Source: Cellulomonas chitinilytica (lineage in GTDB: Bacteria > Actinomycetota > Actinomycetes > Actinomycetales > Cellulomonadaceae). Taken from it: DNA of 64,000 bases. The notes under the pieces were generated by a model. That model did no database searches. It was not told where the DNA came from and worked only from the letters and a program-made list of their open reading frames with translations. How positions within the stretch are numbered: the stretch's first letter is position 1; every line of letters starts with the position of its first letter. Shown one piece after another: positions 17,399-26,265 of the stretch. The stretch lies in assembly GCF_016862675.1 (NCBI RefSeq), contig NZ_BONK01000013.1:62001-126000 (forward strand), in the 5' to 3' direction. The position numbers were made by a program, and so were the translations under genes.

Positions 17399-17418
17399 AC
17401 CAGACAGGAGCCCCTCGA

Positions 17419-18357
17419 ATGGCAGTCACGACCCTCGAGGTGCCGGGCGACGGCACCACGACGACCCTCCGCCGCCGGCGGCCCAAGCTGGGCGTCTACG
17501 GCCTGCTGGTCCCCGCCAGCATCCTCATGGCGGTGGCCCTCGGCTACCCGCTCGTCCGGCAGTTCGTCATCTCCTTCCAGGAGTACGGGCTGCGTCAGCA
17601 GTTCGGCCAGCCCGCTGAGTGGGTCGGCCTCCAGAACTACGTCGACCTCCTGACGGACCCCTACGTGTGGACCGTCATCGCCCGCTCCATCGCGTTCTGC
17701 CTCGTCAACGCCGCCGTCACGATGGTGATCGGCATCGCGTTCGCCGTGCTCATGAACCGCGTCGGCAAGGCCGCCCGCATGACGCTGCAGGTGTCGCTGC
17801 TCCTCGCGTGGGGCACCCCCGTGCTCGCGTCGATGACGGTGTGGCAGTGGCTGTTCGACTCGCAGTACGGCGCCATCAACTGGGTGCTCAGCAACGTCCT
17901 CGGCCTCGAGGGCATGGCCCACCACTCGTGGATCATCCAGCCGCTGTCGTTCTACTTCGTCGCGACCGTCATCGTCGTGTGGATGTCCGTGCCGTTCGTC
18001 GCGTTCTCCGTCTACGCGGGCCTGCTGCAGGTCCCCGAGGAGACGATGGAGGCCGCCCAGCTCGACGGCGCGTCCGCGCGTCAGCGGTTCTGGAACATCA
18101 CGATGCCGATGGTCCGGCCGGTCCTGTCCGTCGTCCTGCTCCTGCAGGTCATCTGGGACCTCAAGGTCTTCACGCAGATCTACGTGCTCCAGCGGGCGGG
18201 CGCGCCGACGCGCGACACCAACCTGCTCGGCACCCTCATCTACTCCTACGCCAAGGAGTTCTCCACGGCGGGGGCCCTGGCCACGATCATGCTGGTCATC
18301 ACCCTCGCGCTGACCGGGTTCTACATCCGGCAGATGCTCAAGGAGGACGAGCTGTGA
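17419..18357 (+). CDS. Sugar ABC transporter permease (MalF/UgpA type)
   Basis: 312 residues with six predicted membrane helices and the EAA coupling loop EAAQLDGASARQRFWNITMP (about 211-230) that contacts the ATPase. GAGxxxAL-type CUT1 permease. CAGGAG precedes ATG 17419. Overlaps the second permease by GTGA. Forms the heterodimeric channel with that protein. No ATPase gene is in the cluster, so a shared MsiK/MalK-type ATPase must be supplied from elsewhere; this is known for actinobacterial CUT1 systems. Confidence 0.95.
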   Translation: MAVTTLEVPGDGTTTTLRRRRPKLGVYGLLVPASILMAVALGYPLVRQFVISFQEYGLRQQFGQPAEWVGLQNYVDLLTDPYVWTVIARSIAFCLVNAAVTMVIGIAFAVLMNRVGKAARMTLQVSLLLAWGTPVLASMTVWQWLFDSQYGAINWVLSNVLGLEGMAHHSWIIQPLSFYFVATVIVVWMSVPFVAFSVYAGLLQVPEETMEAAQLDGASARQRFWNITMPMVRPVLSVVLLLQVIWDLKVFTQIYVLQRAGAPTRDTNLLGTLIYSYAKEFSTAGALATIMLVITLALTGFYIRQMLKEDEL

Positions 18358-19277
18358 GCACGCTCGCCACGCCCGCCCAGCCCGCCATGACGGACGCGGC
18401 CGACCAGCCCGTCCGCCCGACGAAGGCCCGCCACGGCGACGGCCCCGCGGCCTCGTCGGCCGGGCGCCGCGCCTGGGGCGTCGTCGCCGTGGTCATCGCC
18501 GTCGTCTGGGTGTTCCCCATCTACTGGATGATCAACAGCGCGTTCCTGCCGCTGAACAAGCTGCAGGCGCCGGACCCGACGTTCCTGCCGTTCGGCGGGA
18601 CGATGGCGAACTTCCGCCAGGTGCTCGACGACCCCACGTTCTGGGCCGCGATGCGCATCTCGCTGTCCGTCGTGGTGCTCGTCCTGGTCGCCGCGCTGAT
18701 CTTCGCGTTCCTCGCGGCGCTCGCCGTCAGCCGGTTCCGGTTCCGCGGCCGCAAGGCGTTCATCCTCACGATCCTCGTCGTGCAGATGATCCCCGCGGAG
18801 GGCCTGTTCATCTCGCAGTTCCAGATGCTCGACGGCTGGCACCTGGTGAACAAGGTCGCCGGGCTCGCGCTCGTGTACATCGCCGCGATCCTGCCGTTCA
18901 CGATCTGGATGCTGCGCGGCTTCGTGCAGGGCGTGCCGATCGAGCTCGAAGAGGCCGGCATGGTCGACGGCCTGTCGCGCACCGGTGCGTTCTTCCGCAT
19001 CACGTTCCCGCTGCTCGCACCGGGCCTCGTGGCCGCGGGCGTGTACGGGTTCCTGCAGGCCTGGAACGAGTACACCCTCGCGCTCGTCGTCATGACCGAC
19101 CCGTCCCAGCGCACCCTGCCGCTGTGGCTGCAGGGGCTCGTCGAGGCCAACCGGGCCACCGACTGGGGTGTCGTCATGGCCGGTGCGGCGCTCATCGCGA
19201 TCCCGGTCATCGTCTTCTTCCTGTTCGTCCAGAACAAGATGACGTCGGGCCTCGTCGCCGGAGCGGTGAAGGGCTGA
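18354..19277 (+). CDS. Sugar ABC transporter permease (MalG/UgpE type)
   Basis: 307 residues. A 40-residue cytoplasmic tail precedes the first membrane helix (WGVVAVVIAVVWVFPIYWM); six helices in all. The coupling loop is EEAGMVDGLSRTGAFFRITF (about 198-217). Starts at GTG 18354 overlapping the previous stop, and ends 1 bp before the kinase start. Partner of the upstream permease. Confidence 0.95.
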   Translation: MSTLATPAQPAMTDAADQPVRPTKARHGDGPAASSAGRRAWGVVAVVIAVVWVFPIYWMINSAFLPLNKLQAPDPTFLPFGGTMANFRQVLDDPTFWAAMRISLSVVVLVLVAALIFAFLAALAVSRFRFRGRKAFILTILVVQMIPAEGLFISQFQMLDGWHLVNKVAGLALVYIAAILPFTIWMLRGFVQGVPIELEEAGMVDGLSRTGAFFRITFPLLAPGLVAAGVYGFLQAWNEYTLALVVMTDPSQRTLPLWLQGLVEANRATDWGVVMAGAALIAIPVIVFFLFVQNKMTSGLVAGAVKG

Positions 19278-19278
19278 C

Positions 19279-20217
19279 GTGGCACAGGACCAGAGGCTGA
19301 CGATCGGGCTCGACGTCGGCGGCACCAAGGTGCTGGGAGTCGTCGTCGACGCCCAGGGGTACGTCCGTCACGAGATCCTCGCGGCGACCGTCCCGGGCGC
19401 GGACGGCGTCGTCGCCGGTGCGGTCGCGGCGGTCCAGACCCTCGCGACCCGGGCGGGCGTGGCCGTCGACGACCTCGCCGGGGTCGGGATCGGCCTGCCG
19501 GGCGTGGTGCGCGCCGCGGACGGCACCGTCGAGCACGCGGTGAACCTCGGCATCGAGGGGAGGGTCCCGCTCGCGACCATGCTCGCCGAGGCGCTCGGCG
19601 GGACGGTCCCCGTGCGGGTGGAGAACGACCTCAACGTGGCCGTCGTCGGCTCCGCGCACGCGCTGGGCCCGCAGGCGCAGGACATCGGGTTCCTCGCGCT
19701 CGGCACGGGCGTCGCCGCGGGGCTGCTGCTCGACGGGCGGCTGCGCCGCGGCGCGTGGGGTGCGGCGGGGGAGATCGGCCACCTGACGCTCGTCCCGGGC
19801 GGGCTGCCGTGCAAGTGCGGCCAGCTCGGCTGCCTCGAGCAGTACGCGTCGGGCTCCGCGCTCGACGCGGCATGGCCGAGCCGGCAGGGGCTGCCCTCGC
19901 CGGCCGAGGTCTTCGCCGCGGCCGAGGCCGGGGACCCGGACGCGGTCGCGCTGCGTGACCAGTTCGCGTGGGCGGTCGCGTCCGCGGTGCGCATCCTCGT
20001 CCTGACGTGCGACGTGCGGCACGTGGTGATCGGCGGGGGCGTGAGCTCGCTCGGGGAGCCGCTGCTGCGCGCGGTGCGCGGCGAGCTGGACCGGGAGGCC
20101 CAGGCGTCGCCGTTCCTGCGTACGGTGCGGTTGTCCGAGCGCGTCACGCTGACACCGGTCGGTGTCCCTGTGGGGGCGCTGGGCGCTGCGATCGTCGGAC
20201 GAGGAGCCCAGCCGTGA
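19279..20217 (+). CDS. ROK-family sugar kinase (probable N-acetylglucosamine or glucose kinase)
   Basis: 312 residues without a DNA-binding domain. The phosphate loop GLDVGGTK (about 10-17), catalytic-site region VENDLNVA, GEIGHLTL and the zinc motif CKCGQLGCLE identify an ATP-dependent ROK hexokinase. Located between an amino-sugar-type transporter and nagB, it most likely phosphorylates the imported GlcNAc (or glucosamine) to the 6-phosphate. Glucokinase activity cannot be excluded. GTG start lies 1 bp after the permease stop. Confidence 0.88.
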   Translation: MAQDQRLTIGLDVGGTKVLGVVVDAQGYVRHEILAATVPGADGVVAGAVAAVQTLATRAGVAVDDLAGVGIGLPGVVRAADGTVEHAVNLGIEGRVPLATMLAEALGGTVPVRVENDLNVAVVGSAHALGPQAQDIGFLALGTGVAAGLLLDGRLRRGAWGAAGEIGHLTLVPGGLPCKCGQLGCLEQYASGSALDAAWPSRQGLPSPAEVFAAAEAGDPDAVALRDQFAWAVASAVRILVLTCDVRHVVIGGGVSSLGEPLLRAVRGELDREAQASPFLRTVRLSERVTLTPVGVPVGALGAAIVGRGAQP

Positions 20218-20245
20218 CGGTCTGGAGCCGGGAGGGAAGTGCCTG

Positions 20246-21028
20246 ATGGAGGTCGTCATCGCCCCCGCCGAGCGGCTCGCGCGGATCGCGGCCGACGCGG
20301 TCGAGCGGCTGCTGCGGGACCGTCCGGACGCCGTGCTCGGACTCGCGACGGGGTCCAGCCCCCTCGCCGTGTACGACGAGCTGGCGCGGCGGCACACCGA
20401 GGGTGGCCTGTCGTTCGCGCGGTCGCGCGCGTTCATGCTCGACGAGTACGTCGGCCTGCCGGCGGACCACCCCGAGCGGTACCGGAACGTCATCGAGAAG
20501 GAGATCGCCTCGCGCGTCGACTTCGCGCCCGGTGCCGTCCAGGGGCCTGACGGCCTCGCGTCGGACGTGGTCGGCGCGTGCGCGGCGTACGAGCAGGCCA
20601 TCGTCGACGCGGGCGGTGTCGACCTGCAGATCCTCGGCATCGGGACCGACGGCCACGTCGCGTTCAACGAGCCGGGGTCGTCGCTCGCGTCGCGGACGCG
20701 CATCAAGACGCTCACGCGGCAGACCCGGGAGGACAACGCGCGGTTCTTCGGCGGCGACCTGGCCCAGGTGCCGACGCACTGCCTGACGCAGGGGCTCGCG
20801 ACGATCATGTCCGCGCGCCACCTGGTGCTGCTCGCGACCGGCCGGGGCAAGGCCGAGGCGGTCCACCAGCTCGCGGAGGGTCCGGTGAGCGCGATGTGGC
20901 CGGCGACGATCCTGCAGCACCACCCGCACGTCACGGTGCTCGTCGACGACGCCGCGGCGAGCAGGCTGCAGCTCGCCGACTACTACCGCGAGACGTTCGC
21001 CGCGAAGCCCGCGTGGCAGGGGCTGTAG
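20246..21028 (+). CDS. nagB: Glucosamine-6-phosphate deaminase
   Basis: 260 residues, the normal NagB size. Converts glucosamine-6-phosphate to fructose-6-phosphate and ammonia. Conserved blocks: GLATGSSPL phosphate site (about 32-40), MLDEYVGLP with the catalytic acidic pair D67/E68, and GTDGHVAFNEPGSS (133-146) with catalytic Asp and His. GGAGGG precedes ATG 20246. Last gene of the cluster. The deacetylase nagA is not in this window, so a full GlcNAc route needs a copy elsewhere. Confidence 0.96.
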   Translation: MEVVIAPAERLARIAADAVERLLRDRPDAVLGLATGSSPLAVYDELARRHTEGGLSFARSRAFMLDEYVGLPADHPERYRNVIEKEIASRVDFAPGAVQGPDGLASDVVGACAAYEQAIVDAGGVDLQILGIGTDGHVAFNEPGSSLASRTRIKTLTRQTREDNARFFGGDLAQVPTHCLTQGLATIMSARHLVLLATGRGKAEAVHQLAEGPVSAMWPATILQHHPHVTVLVDDAAASRLQLADYYRETFAAKPAWQGL

Positions 21029-21086
21029 GGCTCGTCGTGGCGGTCCGCACACCGGCGCGGCCCCGGGTCGCGTCGGACCTCCGACG

Positions 21087-21092
21087 TACACT
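21087..21092 (+). promoter_or_regulatory. -10-like hexamer TACACT, leaderless start
   Basis: TACACT ends 7 bases before ATG 21100; no ribosome-binding site intervenes. Confidence 0.5.
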
Positions 21093-21099
21093 CGTCGCC

Positions 21100-21495
21100 A
21101 TGAGTGAGCCCTTCCCGCCGAGCACCGGACCCGACGACCCGTCCGGCCCGGACCAGGGCACCTCGACGAGCGTCCTGGAGCGCCAGGAGACCCACGAGCA
21201 GGTCGAGCCGGGCGACCACGAGCGCTTCGCGCACTACGTGCGCAAGGAGAAGATCATGGAGTCGGCGCTGAGCGGCCGGCCCGTCGTCGCGCTCTGCGGG
21301 AAGGTGTGGGTGCCGGGTCGCGACCCGAACAAGTTCCCCGTCTGCCCGGTCTGCAAGGAGATCTACGAGGGCCTGCGTGAGCCGCAGGACGGCGACGGGG
21401 CCGGCGGTGAGTCGGGCGGCTCCGGCGGGTCCGGAGGCTCCGGGGGTTCCGGCGGACGTCGCTGGGGCTTCGGCCGCGGCTCGTCGGCCAAGTGA
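21100..21495 (+). CDS. DUF3039 domain protein
   Basis: 131 residues. The acidic N-terminal 45 residues precede the DUF3039 core ERFAHYVRKEKIMESALSG and ALCGKVWVPGRDP, then CPVCKEIYEGL, whose three cysteines suggest a zinc knuckle. A Gly/Ser-rich tail (repeated GGSGGS, about 100-118) ends in basic residues. It overlaps the helicase gene start by GTGA; the two are commonly adjacent in actinobacteria, suggesting a joint role, but none is known. Confidence 0.9.
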   Translation: MSEPFPPSTGPDDPSGPDQGTSTSVLERQETHEQVEPGDHERFAHYVRKEKIMESALSGRPVVALCGKVWVPGRDPNKFPVCPVCKEIYEGLREPQDGDGAGGESGGSGGSGGSGGSGGRRWGFGRGSSAK

Positions 21496-23318
21496 CGGCC
21501 ACCCCGCGCCCGTCCTCCCTCACCTCGAGCCACGCGTCGTCGTCGGCGGCCTCCCACCTGCCGCCGGCGTTCCCGTCGCGTGCGCCGTGGGGGACTGCGG
21601 GCAAGCTGCGCGCGTGGCAGGCCGAGGCGCTGGAGATCTACCGGGCGCGTGAGCCCCGCGACTTCCTCGCGGTCGCCACGCCGGGTGCCGGCAAGACGAC
21701 GTTCGCCCTGCGGATCGCGACCGAGCTGCTCGAGGCCCGGGTGATCCGCCGGGTCACCGTCGTCGCGCCGACCGAGCACCTTAAGCGGCAGTGGGCGGAC
21801 GCCGCGGCGCGGGTGGGCATCACGCTCGACCCGAACTTCAGCAACGCGCAGGGCCGCCACGGTCACGGGTTCGACGGCGTCGCCGTCACGTACGCGCAGG
21901 TCGCGAGCAAGCCGGCGCTGCACGCGGCACGGACCACCGCCGCGCCGACGCTCGTGATCCTGGACGAGGTGCACCACGGCGGTGACGCGCTGTCGTGGGG
22001 CGACGCGGTCCGGGAGGCGTTCGAGGACGCCACCCGGCGGCTCTCGCTCACGGGCACGCCGTTCCGCTCGGACACGGCGGCCATCCCGTTCGTCGAGTAC
22101 GCGGCCGACCGCGAGGGCATCCGTCGCAGCGTCGCCGACTACACGTACGGCTACGGGGACGCGCTGCGCGACCACGTGGTCCGTCCCGTGATCTTCCTGT
22201 CGTACTCCGGCTCGATGCGGTGGCGGACCAAGGCGGGCGACGAGGTCAGCGCGCGTCTGGGCGAGCCGTTGACCAAGGACATGACGTCGCAGGCGTGGCG
22301 GACGGCGCTCGACCCGAACGGCGAGTGGATTCCGAGCGTCCTGGCGGCGGCGGACCGCCGGCTCACCGAGGTCCGCCGTGCGGTGCCGGACGCGGGCGCC
22401 ATGATCATCGCGACGGACCAGACGGACGCCCGCGCCTACGCCGGCCACCTCGCGCGCCTCACGGGCGAGTCGCCGACGGTCGTCCTGTCCGACGACGACG
22501 GTGCGAGCGACCGGATCGACGCGTTCTCCGCCGGGGACTCCCGATGGCTCGTCGCGGTCCGGATGGTCTCCGAGGGGGTCGACGTGCCGCGCCTCGCGGT
22601 CGGTGTGTACGCGACGAGCACCGCGACGCCGCTGTTCTTCGCGCAGGCCGTCGGGCGGTTCGTCCGGGCCCGTCGCCGCGGCGAGACGGCGTCGGTCTTC
22701 CTGCCGTCCGTGCCGCAGCTGCTCGCGCTCGCGAACAGCATGGAGCTGGAGCGGGACCACGCGCTCGACCGCCCGAAGACGGCGGAGGAGCAGGGGCTCG
22801 ACTACAACCCCGAGGATGCGCTGCTCGCGGCGGCGAACTCCGAGCGCAACGGTGCCGACGCCCTCGGGCCCGACGGCAAGCAGGGCGCGTTCGAGGCGCT
22901 CGAGGCGCAGGCGTCGTTCGACCGGGTGCTGTTCGACGGCGGCGAGTTCGGCACGGGCGCGGAGGTGGGCTCGGAGGAGGAGCTCGACTTCCTGGGCCTG
23001 CCGGGCCTGCTGGACGCGGACCAGGTGTCGGCGCTGCTGCGGCAGCGTCAGGCGGACCAGCAGAGCGGGAAGCGCCGGGCGGCGTCGGCGGCTGCTGCGG
23101 CCGACCTGGCGGCGATGGACCACCGCAAGCAGGCGGAGCTGCGCAAGGAGCTCGCGCAGCTGGTCGGTGCGTGGTCGCGCCGGTCGGGTCAGCCGCACGG
23201 GTCGGTGCACAACGAGCTGCGCCGGCGGTGCGGTGGTCCGGAGGTGGCGCTGGCCGACCCGGACCAGCTGACCGCGCGCGTGGACATGCTCCGGGGATGG
23301 TTCGTCGGCAAGCGCTGA
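21492..23318 (+). CDS. DEAD/DEAH-like helicase (SF2)
   Basis: 608 residues. Q-region RAWQAEAL (about 40-47), Walker A ATPGAGKTT (62-70), Walker B ILDEVHHGG (about 155-163), motif III SLTGTPFRS, and helicase-C motifs MVSEGVDVPRL and QAVGRFVRAR. This is the DISARM/ComF-like SF2 arrangement of restriction-type helicases, but no nuclease or methylase domain is visible. The Ser-rich first 35 residues look disordered. The gene is coupled to the DUF3039 gene by a 4-bp overlap. A small hairpin straddles the stop. A nucleic-acid unwinding or translocation role is expected; substrate unknown. Confidence 0.9.
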   Translation: MTATPRPSSLTSSHASSSAASHLPPAFPSRAPWGTAGKLRAWQAEALEIYRAREPRDFLAVATPGAGKTTFALRIATELLEARVIRRVTVVAPTEHLKRQWADAAARVGITLDPNFSNAQGRHGHGFDGVAVTYAQVASKPALHAARTTAAPTLVILDEVHHGGDALSWGDAVREAFEDATRRLSLTGTPFRSDTAAIPFVEYAADREGIRRSVADYTYGYGDALRDHVVRPVIFLSYSGSMRWRTKAGDEVSARLGEPLTKDMTSQAWRTALDPNGEWIPSVLAAADRRLTEVRRAVPDAGAMIIATDQTDARAYAGHLARLTGESPTVVLSDDDGASDRIDAFSAGDSRWLVAVRMVSEGVDVPRLAVGVYATSTATPLFFAQAVGRFVRARRRGETASVFLPSVPQLLALANSMELERDHALDRPKTAEEQGLDYNPEDALLAAANSERNGADALGPDGKQGAFEALEAQASFDRVLFDGGEFGTGAEVGSEEELDFLGLPGLLDADQVSALLRQRQADQQSGKRRAASAAAAADLAAMDHRKQAELRKELAQLVGAWSRRSGQPHGSVHNELRRRCGGPEVALADPDQLTARVDMLRGWFVGKR

Positions 23319-23575
23319 GCGCTTCGTGAGCATTGGCCGATGCATTGACGACCGTCCGCGCACAAGCCCCGTCTCACATGGTGGACGCAGACCTCGGCCG
23401 ACGTCGTCGCAGGTCAGAGCCTTGGACGCGTGACCACATAACACCGCGGCGGGAACTCGCAACTTCGCCCTCGACGTGCCGACCGCGCCGACCGCTGCAA
23501 ATCTCGTGGTGTGCCCAACCGGCCCCGGGTCCCCCCGGACGCCGTCTCGGTGACCATGCAGAAAGAGGTCAACCC

Positions 23576-23731
23576 ATGCCCGCCTGGCTCATCCTCATCC
23601 TCGTCGGTGTCGTCCTCCTCGTCCTCGGGGTCGCGACGAACATCGGCTCGTTCCTCATCTGGATCGGCGTGATCGTGCTCGTCGTCAGCCTGATCCTCGG
23701 GCTGGTGGGACGCGGCCGAAGCCGGGTCTGA
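23576..23731 (+). CDS. Small membrane protein (51 aa)
   Basis: 51 residues: [20 protein letters not shown], a short NIGSF loop, [16 protein letters not shown], and a basic GRGRSRV tail: two membrane helices with a positive C-terminus. AAAGAGGT precedes ATG 23576 with good spacing. It resembles abundant small membrane proteins of actinobacteria of unknown role. The 257-bp gap upstream (23319-23575) holds no other gene I can support. Confidence 0.75.
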   Translation: MPAWLILILVGVVLLVLGVATNIGSFLIWIGVIVLVVSLILGLVGRGRSRV

Positions 23732-23743
23732 CCGGGCCGCCGC

Positions 23744-23776
23744 CGGCGGGGCGGGCACCCCTGGCCCGCCCCGCCG
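23744..23776. terminator. Bidirectional intrinsic terminator
   Basis: Perfect 13-bp stem CGGCGGGGCGGGC / GCCCGCCCCGCCG with a 7-nt loop, between the convergent small-protein gene and pncB. Confidence 0.75.
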
Positions 23777-23811
23777 CGCGAGCGGTCCCGTCTCGACGCT
23801 GCGGGTCCCCG

Positions 23812-25161
23812 TCAGTCCCCGAGCCGCAGCGTCACGGTCGGCACCGCGGCCTCGTCGGCCGACAGCCGTCGCGCCCCCCGCGGCAGCTCGTCCCGCGAGG
23901 CGCGGTGCCGATCCCGGGCCCGGGCCACCCCCGACGCCCCCGTCCAGCCCCGGTCCACGACCCCGTCCGCGACGAGCGGCACGTGCAGCGCACGCAGCTC
24001 GTCCCCGTCGGGCGTCCAGCCCAGGACCCGCTCGTCGGGCCCGGTGACCAGGACCTCCTCGACGGCCCGCCCGTCGCCGCCCCTCCGCCGCGCCGCCGCC
24101 TTGCGGCCCCCGACGCTGACCTTCGACCGCGACGCCTTCGCGACCGGTTCGAGCGTCCCGTCGCGGCCCTGCCGCGCGACGAGCTTGTAGACCATCCCGC
24201 ACGTCGGCGCTCCCGACCCCGTCACGACCGACGTGCCCACCCCGTAGGCGTCCACCGGGGCCGCGGCGAGCGCAGCGATGGCGTACTCGTCCAGGTCCGA
24301 CGTCACCGTGATCCTCGTCCCGTGGGCGCCGGCCTCGTCGAGCTGGGCGCGCACCTCCTGGGCGAGCACGCCGAGGTCGCCCGAGTCGAGCCGCACCGCC
24401 CCGAGCCCGGTCCCCGCGGCCGCGAGAGCGTTCGCCACGCCGCGCCGGACGTCGTAGGTGTCCACCAGCAGGGTCGTGCCCGTGCCGAGCGCGGCGACCT
24501 GGGCCGCGAACGCGCTGCTCTCGTCGTCGTGCAGGAGCGTGAACGCGTGCGCGGCCGTCCCGATGGTCGTGAGCCCGTACCTGCGGCCGGCCTCCAGGTT
24601 CGACGTGCCCGCGAAGCCCGCGACGACGGCGGCGCGCGCGGCCGCCACGGCCGCCTCCTCGTGGGCGCGGCGCGACCCCATCTCGAGGCACGGCCGGTCG
24701 ACGGCGGCGCTCGTCATGCGGGACGCGGCGGACGCGACGGCCGAGTCGTAGTTGAGGACCGACAGCACGAGCGTCTCGAGGAGCACCGCCTCCGCGAACG
24801 TGCCCTCGACGACGAGCACGGGCGACGACGGGAAGAAGACCTCGCCCTCCGCGTACCCGACCATCGAGCCCGTGAACCGGTAGCCGGCGAGGAAGTCGAG
24901 CGTCGCGTCGTCGACGACCCGGGCGTCCGCGAGCCAGTCGAGCTCGGCCGTCGAGAACCGGAACGCGTCGAGCAGCTCCAGCAGCCGCCCGGTGCCGGCC
25001 AGCACGCCGTACCGCCGGCCCGGCGGGAGGCGCCGGGTGAACACCTCGAACACGCACCTGCGGTCCGCGGTGCCGTCCCGCAGGGCCGCCTCCACCATCG
25101 TGAGCTCGTAGCGGTCCGTGAGGAGCGCGCTGCTCGTGCCCTGCTCCGGGGACGTGGTCAT
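23812..25161 (-). CDS. pncB: Nicotinate phosphoribosyltransferase
   Basis: 449 residues. Makes nicotinate mononucleotide from nicotinate and PRPP for NAD salvage. Family blocks: [16 protein letters not shown] at the start, [26 protein letters not shown] with the phosphorylated-His region, [26 protein letters not shown], and [10 protein letters not shown]. The C-terminal 70 residues ([12 protein letters not shown] onward) are basic and variable. ATG 25161 starts the conserved region and has TACGTT 6 bases upstream, so it is preferred over the longer frame that crosses clpS. Confidence 0.95.
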   Translation of the reverse strand: MTTSPEQGTSSALLTDRYELTMVEAALRDGTADRRCVFEVFTRRLPPGRRYGVLAGTGRLLELLDAFRFSTAELDWLADARVVDDATLDFLAGYRFTGSMVGYAEGEVFFPSSPVLVVEGTFAEAVLLETLVLSVLNYDSAVASAASRMTSAAVDRPCLEMGSRRAHEEAAVAAARAAVVAGFAGTSNLEAGRRYGLTTIGTAAHAFTLLHDDESSAFAAQVAALGTGTTLLVDTYDVRRGVANALAAAGTGLGAVRLDSGDLGVLAQEVRAQLDEAGAHGTRITVTSDLDEYAIAALAAAPVDAYGVGTSVVTGSGAPTCGMVYKLVARQGRDGTLEPVAKASRSKVSVGGRKAAARRRGGDGRAVEEVLVTGPDERVLGWTPDGDELRALHVPLVADGVVDRGWTGASGVARARDRHRASRDELPRGARRLSADEAAVPTVTLRLGD

Positions 25162-25167
25162 GTCGCC

Positions 25168-25173
25168 AACGTA
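25168..25173 (-). promoter_or_regulatory. -10-like hexamer TACGTT of pncB
   Basis: TACGTT on the minus strand ends 6 bases before ATG 25161, a leaderless layout. Confidence 0.45.
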
Positions 25174-25247
25174 GGGGCGGGGCGCGGCGGGTGCACGCAC
25201 GTGCGCGGGGCCGGGACGCGGGTCGGAGCACGGGTCGCAGACCCACC

Positions 25248-25253
25248 TACAGT
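25248..25253 (+). promoter_or_regulatory. -10-like hexamer TACAGT of clpS
   Basis: TACAGT ends 7 bases before GTG 25261, supporting that start for ClpS. Confidence 0.45.
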
Positions 25254-25260
25254 GGTGGTC

Positions 25261-25554
25261 GTGCCAGTGCAGACCACGCCCGACGAACGGGTCGAGGCCG
25301 TCGAGGAGACGTCGCTCGGCGACCCGTGGGTCACGATCGTCTGGAACGACCCCGTGAACCTCATGAGCTACGTGACGTACGTCTTCGAGACCTACTTCGG
25401 CCACCCGCACGCGACGGCCGAGAAGCTCATGCGGCAGGTCCACGAGGAGGGCCGCGCGGTGGTGTCGACCGGCGTGCTGGAGTCCATGGAGGTCGACGTG
25501 CAGGCGATGCACGGGTTCGGGCTGTGGGCGACCCTGCAGCGCAGCGGCGCCTGA
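25261..25554 (+). CDS. clpS: ATP-dependent Clp protease adaptor ClpS
   Basis: 97 residues. Delivers N-degron substrates to ClpC/ClpA-ClpP. Conserved [17 protein letters not shown] (substrate pocket Asn-Asp with the following Met region), the [16 protein letters not shown] helix and the C-terminal GLWATLQ. A TGATG junction couples it to the DUF2017 gene. It heads the clpS-DUF2017-murI block conserved in actinobacteria. Confidence 0.95.
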   Translation: MPVQTTPDERVEAVEETSLGDPWVTIVWNDPVNLMSYVTYVFETYFGHPHATAEKLMRQVHEEGRAVVSTGVLESMEVDVQAMHGFGLWATLQRSGA

Positions 25555-26255
25555 TGCACGGGTTCAAGGCCCGGCAGGGCCGGTTCGTGGCGCGCGTCGA
25601 CGAGGGTGAGCGGGCGGTCGTCGCGTCGGTCGTCGCCGACGTCCTCGAGCTCCTGGGCGCGCCGCGGCCCGACGAGGAGCACGCCGGCGACGACCGTCCT
25701 GCCGCCCCGCAGGAGCCGGGCGGGCTGCCCCACCTGCGGACCGACACGCCCGCGCCGCCCGGCGACCCCGCCGTGCGCCGCCTCCTGCCGGACGCCTCCC
25801 GGGACGACCCGTCGCTCGCCGCGGAGTTCCGCCGGCTCACGGAGGACGACCTGCGGGCGCAGAAGGTCGACCGGCTCGAGGCGCTGTGGCGGGCGCTCGA
25901 GTCACCGGGCGGGGGCCGCCGGCGCGACGAGCTCGTGGTCAGCGCGCAGGACGCCCCGGCCGTCGCCGCCGCCCTCACGGACCTGCGCCTCGTGCTCGCG
26001 GAGCGCCTCGGCGTGCACACCGACGCCGAGGCCGACGCCATGTACGCGGTGCTCGGCGAGCCGCCGCCGCCGGCGTCCGCCGCCCGCGGGGACCACGAGA
26101 CACGCCGGTACCTCGTGTCCGTGTACGGCGCGCTGACGTGGCTCCAGGAGTCGCTCGTCGTCCTCATGCTCGCGGACGCCCGGCAGGCCCGCCGGGCTCA
26201 CGGGGACGGCCCGCCCGGGACCCAGGGCACGGGTGACGTCGCTGGCAGCGGTTAG
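25554..26255 (+). CDS. DUF2017 family protein
   Basis: 233 residues, cytoplasmic. Opening [21 protein letters not shown], an acidic Pro-rich insert (about 40-75), then helical blocks [23 protein letters not shown] and the C-terminal [18 protein letters not shown]. This family regularly follows clpS in actinobacteria; no biochemical role is known. The ATG overlaps the clpS stop. Confidence 0.9.
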   Translation: MHGFKARQGRFVARVDEGERAVVASVVADVLELLGAPRPDEEHAGDDRPAAPQEPGGLPHLRTDTPAPPGDPAVRRLLPDASRDDPSLAAEFRRLTEDDLRAQKVDRLEALWRALESPGGGRRRDELVVSAQDAPAVAAALTDLRLVLAERLGVHTDAEADAMYAVLGEPPPPASAARGDHETRRYLVSVYGALTWLQESLVVLMLADARQARRAHGDGPPGTQGTGDVAGSG

Positions 26256-26258
26256 GCT
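26253..26258 (+). promoter_or_regulatory. -10-like hexamer TAGGCT of murI
   Basis: TAGGCT ends 7 bases before GTG 26266, inside the DUF2017 stop region. The surrounding GCGGTTAGGCTCG is repeated exactly before rph (27901-27913). Confidence 0.5.
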
Positions 26259-26265
26259 CGGCTGC

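Noticed and set aside
21400..21470. Gly/Ser-coding repeat at the end of the DUF3039 gene as a DNA repeat element
   Set aside because: Explained as a flexible protein tail; codons vary between copies.
23308..23326. Hairpin AAGCGC-TGA-GCGCTT across the helicase stop as a terminator
   Set aside because: Only 6 bp with no following T-run; too weak to call compared with other terminators in the window.
23333..23575. N-terminal extension of the 51-aa membrane protein
   Set aside because: The extension is Arg/Pro-rich without hydrophobic or conserved features, while a good ribosome-binding site sits directly before ATG 23576.
23812..25512. Longer start for pncB at 25512
   Set aside because: It would read through clpS antisense and its promoter; the conserved family N-terminus begins at 25161.
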